Shown here in pieces: positions 57,986-64,000 of a stretch of DNA of 64,000 bases. Under the pieces are notes generated by a model. It searched no databases. It was not told where the DNA came from and saw only the letters and a program-made list of their open reading frames with translations. The translations under genes and the position numbers were made by a program. Each line of letters opens with the position of its first letter. The stretch's first letter is position 1. This DNA comes from Microcoleus sp. FACHB-1515 (GTDB taxonomy: Bacteria > Cyanobacteriota > Cyanobacteriia > Elainellales > Elainellaceae), in contig NZ_JACJPO010000066.1 of NCBI RefSeq assembly GCF_014696105.1, positions 62,001 to 126,000 of the forward strand, in the 5' to 3' direction.

Positions 57986-58798
57986 ATGCAAATTCCCAAG
58001 GCATTGCAATCAAGACAAGAAGAACTGCTTGCAACTAAAGTGCCGTATGTGCATATCGAGCCGTTTGAAACAGATGAAGTTTTAGAGCCTTGGGCAAGCA
58101 AATATCGGGGTATTCCTTACTTGCCCAAAGGCACACCGTATCCACAGGGTACAAGCGGTAGGCCATTAGCATTGCTTGCCCAAATTAATTTCTCAGAAGT
58201 TCCAAAGCTTGAGCATTATCCCACTTCCGGTATCCTCCAGTTTTTCATTTGGGACAATGATTTGATGGGGCTTGAATTCACTGAGCCGTACAACGAATCT
58301 GACCAGTTTCAGCTTCAACAACAACAAAATAATTTTCGAGTCATTTACTACCCAGAAGTTTTTCAAGATTTAGATTTACTCGAAACTTCTTTTGAATTTC
58401 TGCCGCAGTTCGAGTTCTTACCTGTTGATCGTCCTTGTAGGTTGGATTTTTCTTTGAGAGAAGAATTGATTCACTCAGACGATTATAGATTTGAACAAAT
58501 CTTTGGAAATAACTTTCCTGACTACTCAAATCTCAGCGAAGAAGAGAGAATGGAGCATTTGCTGTATGATGTTGCTCATCAAGTCAGCAAGATTGGTGGA
58601 TATGCTTCCTTTACCCAGGTAGATATTCGGACTCTAGCTCCACCCGATGAGAACTGGCTACTTCTCTTACAAATTGCAGGGTCAGATCAAGGTGACATCA
58701 TGTGGGGAGATGCAGGAGTGGGCAATTTTTTCATTGAGGAAAAAGCACTGCAAACCCTGGATTTTTCTAAGGTTCTTTATAATTGGGACTGCGGCTAA
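57986..58798 (+). CDS. DUF1963 (YwqG-like) protein
   Basis: 270 residues. YwqG-type motifs: ASKYRGIPYLPKGTPYP, LALLAQINFSEVP, GILQFFIWDNDLMG, a HQVSKIGGYASFTQ segment and the end LLLQIAGSDQGDIMWGDAGVGNFFI. Function unknown; some members are linked to polymorphic toxin immunity (inference for this one). Base composition is clearly lower in GC than both neighbours and only one HIP1-like octamer occurs (before the start), suggesting acquisition. ATG at 57986 preferred over TTG at 57965. Confidence 0.85.
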   Translation: MQIPKALQSRQEELLATKVPYVHIEPFETDEVLEPWASKYRGIPYLPKGTPYPQGTSGRPLALLAQINFSEVPKLEHYPTSGILQFFIWDNDLMGLEFTEPYNESDQFQLQQQQNNFRVIYYPEVFQDLDLLETSFEFLPQFEFLPVDRPCRLDFSLREELIHSDDYRFEQIFGNNFPDYSNLSEEERMEHLLYDVAHQVSKIGGYASFTQVDIRTLAPPDENWLLLLQIAGSDQGDIMWGDAGVGNFFIEEKALQTLDFSKVLYNWDCG

Positions 58799-58873
58799 AA
58801 ATGATACATTTGTTGTCAGCTTGAGCGCCACCTAATTCTTCTCAATCGCCCACTCCTCACCCTTCACTTCTCC

Positions 58874-60643
58874 ATGCGTAGTTTTTTCAAATCAGTCCTA
58901 GCGAGCTTTGTTGCGTTGCTGCTGTTTGTGGGTTTGGGCGTCGGCGGATTTGCCTTACTGATTGCCGCGCTGACTGCGATCGGCAGCAGCAAACCTGCGA
59001 TCAAAGACGACACGATTCTTGCTTTTGATCTCTCGCTCAACATTGCCGATGCGAGCAGTACGCCCGGAGTCAGTTCGCTGATTACAGGTAGCACACCTAA
59101 TACGATCGCTTTGCGAACGGTGACGCGAGCGATTGACCAAGCAGCGAAAGACGATCGCATTAGCGGCCTTTATCTTTCTGGCGATTTAACGAGCGGACTG
59201 GGCTGGGCAAGTTTACGCGAACTGCGGCAATCTTTAGAAGCGTTTCGAGCGGCAGGAAAGCCAATTTTTGCGTATGAAACGCAGGGCAGCGAGCGCGAAT
59301 ACTATTTGAATTCGGTGGCAAATACCGTACTGGTGAATCCGAGTGGGGCGATCGAATTTAACGGGTTGCGATCGGAGACGGCTTATTATGCCAATGCGCT
59401 GCAAAAGTTTGGAATTGGCGTGCAGATTTTGCGAGTTGGGCGGTTTAAATCGGCGGTCGAGCCGTTCATCCGCCCGAATAGTAGTCCCGAAAGTCGTCAG
59501 CAAACGCAGCAGCTTCTCAACGATATTTGGGGCGAATTTCTTGCCAGCGTCGGCAAAAGTCGGACGCTAACCACGCGCCAACTCACGACGATCGCCAATA
59601 CGCAAGGACTGCTGCTGGCCGACCAAGCCGTCCAAGCCGGACTTGCAGATGACGTTGCTCACCCGGATGAAGTTGCTGCTCAGCTTCGCGCCGTGACCGG
59701 AGAAGACAAGCCGGATGGCGAGGAAGCGTTTCGGCAAATCAGCGTGCCCAATTACCTGGCGGCGATCGACCCGGAGCGTAGTTCTGGCAATCGAATTGCG
59801 GTAATTTATGCCGAAGGCAACATCGTCGATCGCGAGGGCGGCAGCGGACAAATTGGCGGCGATGCGCTGGCCGAGCAGATTCGCAAACTGCGCGAAGATG
59901 ACGACGTGAAGGCGATCGTGATTCGCGTCAACTCTCCAGGCGGCAGTGCCAGCGCGTCTGACGTGATTGCCCGCGAAGTCAAACTGAGCGCCGATCGCAA
60001 ACCCGTAATCATCTCAATGGGCGACACCGCAGCATCGGGCGGCTACTTGATGTCCACTTTCGCCACCGAGATTTTTGCCTCGCCCAACACGATTACCGGA
60101 TCGATCGGCGTGTTCGGACTGCTGCCCAACGTGCAGAGACTCGCCAACAACAACGGCATCACCTGGGATACTGTCGAAACCAATCCGTTTGCCGACAGTC
60201 AAACGATCGCGCGTCCCAAAACGCCGCAAGAATTAGCAATTGGTCAGCGCGTCGTCAATCAAATCTACGATCGCTTCGTTAGCGATGTGTCAACAGGCCG
60301 CAAGCTCGATCGCAATCGCGTTAATGAAATCGCGCAGGGTCGGGTTTGGTCTGGCATTCAAGCGGAGAAAATCGGGCTGGTTGATCAACTGGGTGGGCTG
60401 AATGCCGCAATTCAATCTGCTGCCGATCGCGCCAAGCTTGGAGAAGATTTTGAAATTGATTCCTATCCTCGATCGCGCAGCTTCCGCGAACAGTTTTTCC
60501 GAGATTTGTTCAGCAATCAGGAACAAGGCGATCCGTTTTCAGTCGAGCTTCAGCAGCTTCAAAGCCAATTAGAAACATTGCGATCGCTCAATGATCCCCA
60601 AGGAACCTATATGCGATTGCCGATTAACTTTGAGATTGATTAG
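58874..60643 (+). CDS. sppA: Signal peptide peptidase SppA (67 kDa type)
   Basis: 589 residues: an N-terminal membrane anchor (SVLASFVALLLFVGLGVGGFALL) and two tandem peptidase S49 domains. The nucleophile Ser is in SMGDTAASGGYLMST, and the general-base Lys would be expected in the N-terminal domain. It removes remnant signal peptides in the membrane. In cyanobacteria an SppA takes part in light acclimation of antenna proteins. Confidence 0.93.
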   Translation: MRSFFKSVLASFVALLLFVGLGVGGFALLIAALTAIGSSKPAIKDDTILAFDLSLNIADASSTPGVSSLITGSTPNTIALRTVTRAIDQAAKDDRISGLYLSGDLTSGLGWASLRELRQSLEAFRAAGKPIFAYETQGSEREYYLNSVANTVLVNPSGAIEFNGLRSETAYYANALQKFGIGVQILRVGRFKSAVEPFIRPNSSPESRQQTQQLLNDIWGEFLASVGKSRTLTTRQLTTIANTQGLLLADQAVQAGLADDVAHPDEVAAQLRAVTGEDKPDGEEAFRQISVPNYLAAIDPERSSGNRIAVIYAEGNIVDREGGSGQIGGDALAEQIRKLREDDDVKAIVIRVNSPGGSASASDVIAREVKLSADRKPVIISMGDTAASGGYLMSTFATEIFASPNTITGSIGVFGLLPNVQRLANNNGITWDTVETNPFADSQTIARPKTPQELAIGQRVVNQIYDRFVSDVSTGRKLDRNRVNEIAQGRVWSGIQAEKIGLVDQLGGLNAAIQSAADRAKLGEDFEIDSYPRSRSFREQFFRDLFSNQEQGDPFSVELQQLQSQLETLRSLNDPQGTYMRLPINFEID

Positions 60644-60849
60644 ATCGCTACTGCTTCAAGCTTCGCTGATTCACTGATTTGGAGCATTCAAAGCCGTTTC
60701 AATCTGCTCAACAATCGAAGGTTTATTTTCATATCGACAATTACAAGACGATTTGCTGAAAGTCAATTCACTGCACTTGGTTTTCTCGCCTCAAGAACAA
60801 CTCAGTAGAAGGATGCCCAAAAGCCAAAATGTCTAACCGAAGATGAAAC

Positions 60850-62199
60850 TTATGTCAGTGGCAGCAAAATTTCAAACTCTTTGCCGCGATCGTTCAATCT
60901 CAACTGTCCGCCGTGCTTTGCCGTCACAATTTGATAGCTTAACGCGAGACTTGTTTCTTTTGCAGCCCGCTGTTCGATCGAAAATGAATTGAGAATTTGC
61001 TGATGCTGAGCGGGCGTTAGCTCTGTTCCATTGTTGGCAATCCGAATCGATATCCAGCGTTTGTTGCTGTTAGATAATCGATCGCGCTCTAGACAACAAA
61101 CTTGCGTTGTAATTGTAATTTGCGGCGAATCAGACGGCAGTGGAAAGCTGCTCATTGTTGTGCCAATATCTCGCTGGACAGCTTGATTGAGCAAAAGTTC
61201 AATCGTATGGATCAAAATATTTATAAAAACCTGAGAAAGCTGTCCGGCGTAGCAGGTAACAGGCGGCAGATGGCTGTAGTTTTTGACTACGTGAATGCTG
61301 CCGCTCAGCCGACTTTTCAACAGAAGCAAAATGCTGTCTAGACAGTCATGCAGATCGGCTGGCTTGGGATAAACCTCATCAACATGACAAAAGTTTTGGA
61401 GGCTAGCTGCGAGAATTTTAAGCCGATCGGCTCCTGTTTTGATGCTAGCGATCGATCTGGGCAAATCCTGACGCAAATAATCGAGTTCAATAGCTTCGCG
61501 CAGTTGAGCGATCGCCTCTGGCAGCTTGGCTTGCTCATACGCCTGAACAAGCTGCAAAAGCTGTTCGACATAGCTTGAAACATGCGTCAAATTGCCCCAA
61601 ATAAAGCCGACCGGATCAAGAATTTCATGCGCCACACCGTCAACCAGCCGTCCCAAACTCGCCATTTTTTCGATTTGAATCATCTGCATCTGCATCCGTT
61701 CACAGCGCACCTGCATTTCGATTCCACGCAGCATCCAGTGAGCAATATTCAGTTCATGCACGTCGAGCAGGCGAAAGGTTTGTGCGTCAAACTGCACGAG
61801 GATTGGTTCTGCTTGCTGGTCGCGATCGCGCCGGAGTGCCCGCTGTGCGGCAGCGAGAATTGGCATCGTGTGCGGCACAATCAAGCTAGAGCGGCGAGCG
61901 TAGCTGTGCAAAACGGCGATCGGCTGCATCAAAGCCATTTCGATTCCGCCCGGACGCAAGAAAAACTCTAGCCAGCGCGATCGCGAAATCATGCCGCAAA
62001 ATTTGCCCTGCGTCGTCACAATCACGCCAGGTATCGCCGGATATTGCTCGAACAGTCGGGCTATCTCTCGACCATTGCAGGTCGATTCCACCTCAAACTG
62101 ATGCAGTGTCAGGGCGGCGAGTGTCGAGTCAAGATTGAGCGGCTGACTGCTCGCTTCATCGGTCAGCGGTGGCAAGATGTTCGATCGCAGCGGTGGCAT
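60850..62199 (-). CDS. Degenerate histidine kinase with CBS-like N-terminus
   Basis: 449 residues. The N-terminal part (about 20-150) reads like a pair of CBS modules (PAIPGVIVTTQGKFCGMISR; EPILVQFDAQTFRLLDV). The dimerisation region retains His191 (LVDGVAHEILDPVGFIWGNL). In the ATPase domain the N box is changed (Asn to His in INILIHTIEL), the G1 box reads ANNGTEL and the G2 box reads ETSLALSYQI, all lacking key glycines. ATP use is therefore doubtful; it may act as a scaffold or phosphotransfer partner. Confidence 0.85.
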   Translation of the reverse strand: MPPLRSNILPPLTDEASSQPLNLDSTLAALTLHQFEVESTCNGREIARLFEQYPAIPGVIVTTQGKFCGMISRSRWLEFFLRPGGIEMALMQPIAVLHSYARRSSLIVPHTMPILAAAQRALRRDRDQQAEPILVQFDAQTFRLLDVHELNIAHWMLRGIEMQVRCERMQMQMIQIEKMASLGRLVDGVAHEILDPVGFIWGNLTHVSSYVEQLLQLVQAYEQAKLPEAIAQLREAIELDYLRQDLPRSIASIKTGADRLKILAASLQNFCHVDEVYPKPADLHDCLDSILLLLKSRLSGSIHVVKNYSHLPPVTCYAGQLSQVFINILIHTIELLLNQAVQRDIGTTMSSFPLPSDSPQITITTQVCCLERDRLSNSNKRWISIRIANNGTELTPAQHQQILNSFSIEQRAAKETSLALSYQIVTAKHGGQLRLNDRGKEFEILLPLT

Positions 62200-62593
62200 G
62201 GGTATAGCAGTAACAAACCGATGCGGCTAGAATGCCCGCCTTGCGGCGATCGATACCGCTACGGCTCGTTCTGCTCAGTTGCGATCGTCAAACTGTTCAT
62301 CCAATTCTTCATCAAAGGTAAAGTCAAAGCAGGGTTTGAAATCCCGCAATCATGAGCAGGGCTTCAACAAATCTTTACAAGACCGTAATATTACTGAAAG
62401 CTCGATCGACGCAGCGTCTCGATCGTTGCGATCTTTTGCCAAACTGGTTGCAGCTCTCTGAAAACGACGGCTTTCGTTTTCCGCAGTGACAAAATTATCT
62501 ACCGAATGTTAGAACTCAATGCGCGATCGTACTGGAAACGCCAGCCTCGCGCTAGTATTAGCCTAGGGTAATCAAATCTCCCTCTCCCTCTCC
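62200..62593. other. 394-bp divergent gap
   Basis: Lies between the degenerate kinase and the third Ser/Thr kinase. A short acidic frame on the minus strand (about 62278-62352, TTG start) is too short to support. GTATTAGCCTAGGGTAAT near 62560 may be promoter sequence. Confidence 0.35.
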
Positions 62594-63697
62594 ATGCACG
62601 GCTCTGTGGCAACGCTGTCATCTCTTCGGTCTTCGCCTCAGCATCAAACGCAGTTGGGTCAACTGTGCGGCTCAAAGCAGCTTTTTCGCGATCGCTACAA
62701 GATCATCAAAGCGTTGGGTCGGGGTGGATTTGGTGTCACTTTCTTAGCTCGCGATGCTACGTTGCCCAGTGCGCCGCTGTGCGTCATCAAGCAGCTTTGT
62801 CCAAAAGTTCACAATCCCGTAATTTTACAGAAAGCCTGCGAGCGGTTTGAGCGAGAAGCCAAAACGCTCAGTCAGCTTGGCAGCCACGCCCAAATTCCGC
62901 AACTGCTTGACTACTTCCAGATGGACGGCGAGTTTTATCTGGTGCAGGAATATGTGCGCGGCTCAACCTTGGTTAAAGAAATCAAAAATCACGGTCCTCA
63001 GCCGGAATTTGCCGTCAAGCGCTTTTTGCGCGAAATTCTTCCGGTCGTAGACTACATTCACCAAAACCAAGTTATCCACCGCGACATCAAGCCGCCAAAC
63101 ATCATTCGCTGCCAGGATGACAATCGCCTCGTTCTCATTGATTTTGGAGCCGTCAAAGAGCAAATTGCCGAACTGGGCGAAGGCAGCCAGAAAGTACCGA
63201 CAACGCATTTTGTGGGCACAGTGGGCTTTGCTCCGCCCGAACAGCTTGCCCTGCGCCCGATCTATGCTAGCGACATCTATGCGATCGGTGTCACCTGCCT
63301 GTATTTGCTGACCGGACGCACACCGATGGAGTTTGACTATGATGCGGCGACGGGCGAAATCAACTGGCAAGACATGGTGCAGGTGAGCGACCACTTTGGC
63401 AAGATTTTGACAAAGATGATCAAGATTTCGCCGCGCGATCGCTACCAGTCGGTTGCCCAAGTGCAGCGTGCTCTCGACCTTGAAGCGCATCTAGACAATC
63501 TTGCAGACTGTATGCACACGACGCGCCATCGATCGATCGAAGACGAAAGTGCTGGTGATGGCTATGTGCCGCCGATTTCCCGCACCGCTTCGGCCATTCG
63601 CGATTGGCGTGAGCGCCTCGAACTGCGCCGCAAGCGGCAGGCCAACAAACCCGACGATTTTTCAACTCTATTTACCGCTGATTTTCTCGGCCACTAA
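62594..63697 (+). CDS. Ser/Thr protein kinase (cytoplasmic)
   Basis: 367 residues. Intact kinase motifs: LGRGGFGVTFLARD, Lys66 in CVIKQL, catalytic Asp164 in HRDIKPPN, DFG at about 184, GTVGFAPPEQ. The C-terminal tail (about 300-367) is charged and has no membrane segment. This is the SpkB/C-like cyanobacterial group, which often begins with a cysteine motif; here only one Cys (GQLCGS) precedes the kinase domain. Confidence 0.92.
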   Translation: MHGSVATLSSLRSSPQHQTQLGQLCGSKQLFRDRYKIIKALGRGGFGVTFLARDATLPSAPLCVIKQLCPKVHNPVILQKACERFEREAKTLSQLGSHAQIPQLLDYFQMDGEFYLVQEYVRGSTLVKEIKNHGPQPEFAVKRFLREILPVVDYIHQNQVIHRDIKPPNIIRCQDDNRLVLIDFGAVKEQIAELGEGSQKVPTTHFVGTVGFAPPEQLALRPIYASDIYAIGVTCLYLLTGRTPMEFDYDAATGEINWQDMVQVSDHFGKILTKMIKISPRDRYQSVAQVQRALDLEAHLDNLADCMHTTRHRSIEDESAGDGYVPPISRTASAIRDWRERLELRRKRQANKPDDFSTLFTADFLGH

Positions 63698-63779
63698 AGT
63701 TCGCTCGTCATTCGCTTAGTGAGCTTGCAGCAGTCGATCGCTTCTACAATCGTTGGCAGCGGTTTTTCGAGTTTGATTT

Positions 63780-64000
63780 ATGCCTCAAGTCACACTGGCT
63801 GAATGGATTGCGGCAGCGCAGCAGGGCGATAGTTTGCTGAGCTTTCCGACCGATACCGTTCCTGCCCTTGCCGTCCGACCCGATCGCGCTGAACTGATCT
63901 TTGCGGCGAAACAGCGCAGTCAGACCAAGCCGCTGATTTTAATGGGCGCAACGGCAAATGATCTGTGGCCGTTTGTGCAGCCGCTTGAACCCCAGTGGCA
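63780..64000 (+). CDS. tsaC: Threonylcarbamoyl-AMP synthase (TsaC/Sua5), 3' truncated by window edge
   Basis: First 73 residues: MPQVTLAEWIAAAQQG, SFPTDTVPALAVRPD, IFAAKQRSQTKPLILMGA. The TDTV and K-x-R...KPL motifs match the YrdC/Sua5 family, which makes threonylcarbamoyl-AMP for the t6A modification of tRNA. The gene runs off the end of the window. Confidence 0.9.
   Translation, partial: MPQVTLAEWIAAAQQGDSLLSFPTDTVPALAVRPDRAELIFAAKQRSQTKPLILMGATANDLWPFVQPLEPQW

Noticed and set aside
62278-62352. Short acidic peptide frame with TTG start
   Set aside because: About 24 codons, no ribosome site, no conserved feature.

Overview
This window is chromosomal DNA from a cyanobacterium. It carries photosystem II (psbEFLJ) and photosystem I (psaL, psaI) genes, rubredoxin and Ycf48 assembly factors, the fbp-tal-zwf-opcA cluster, a transhydrogenase with a split alpha subunit, many Ser/Thr and PAS/GAF sensor kinases, and very frequent GCGATCGC (HIP1) octamers. 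The mix fits a Leptolyngbya/Oscillatoriales-like filamentous form, but that placement is a guess. No tRNA or rRNA gene, phage or CRISPR array was recognised.

Layout. 1-2.7 kb: pntA1 (cut by the window edge), pntA2, pntB and a terminator. 2.8-5.5 kb: DUF4126 membrane protein, glycosyltransferase and M16 peptidase, with a GC-rich palindromic repeat between the last two. 5.7-15.1 kb: a Ser/Thr kinase, aspartate aminotransferase, class I aldolase, a UbiH-type hydroxylase, an AsnO/VioC-like oxygenase and a second kinase with periplasmic PPC domains. That kinase is divergent from an FHA-containing class A penicillin-binding protein (15.5-17.8 kb). 18-23 kb: a cold-type RNA-binding protein, BioY, LspA, then rubA-ycf48-psbEFLJ converging on psaI-psaL.

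23-28 kb is the accessory-looking part: a MalK/UgpC-type ATPase, a strongly folding candidate small RNA (24.99-25.15 kb, 6S-like rod), three tandem palindromes, a GNAT gene bounded by integron-cassette-like ends with an attC-like hairpin, a PIN toxin-antitoxin pair, and a frameshifted duplicate of the tail of the ATPase gene. 28-38 kb: TspO, a peptide ABC permease with a 46-codon gene coupled to it, a response-regulator kinase, aldehyde dehydrogenase, a three-PAS kinase, DUF427 and a PadR regulator.

38.1-44.7 kb: fbp, tal, zwf, opcA and a coupled cobyrinate diamide synthase. This is the oxidative pentose phosphate module in which OpcA activates Zwf. 44.7-51.4 kb: a multi-PAS kinase broken by a frameshift, a CobO-like protein without a normal Walker A, a GAF kinase with a degenerate receiver, and a small tyrosine/dual-specificity phosphatase. 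51.6-64 kb: enolase, DUF3084, a ChaC-like cyclotransferase, a sterol-desaturase-type hydroxylase, type 2 IPP isomerase, a low-GC DUF1963 gene, SppA, a degenerate histidine kinase, a third Ser/Thr kinase and the start of a TsaC/Sua5 gene.

Hairpins of the form GGGGCA...TGCCCC or similar lie 3' of several genes and probably act as transcript ends. The observations most worth follow-up are the cassette-like GNAT element, the rod-shaped RNA, the kinase/FHA-PBP divergent pair, the degenerate kinase and receiver domains, and the short genes that ordinary length cut-offs would miss.
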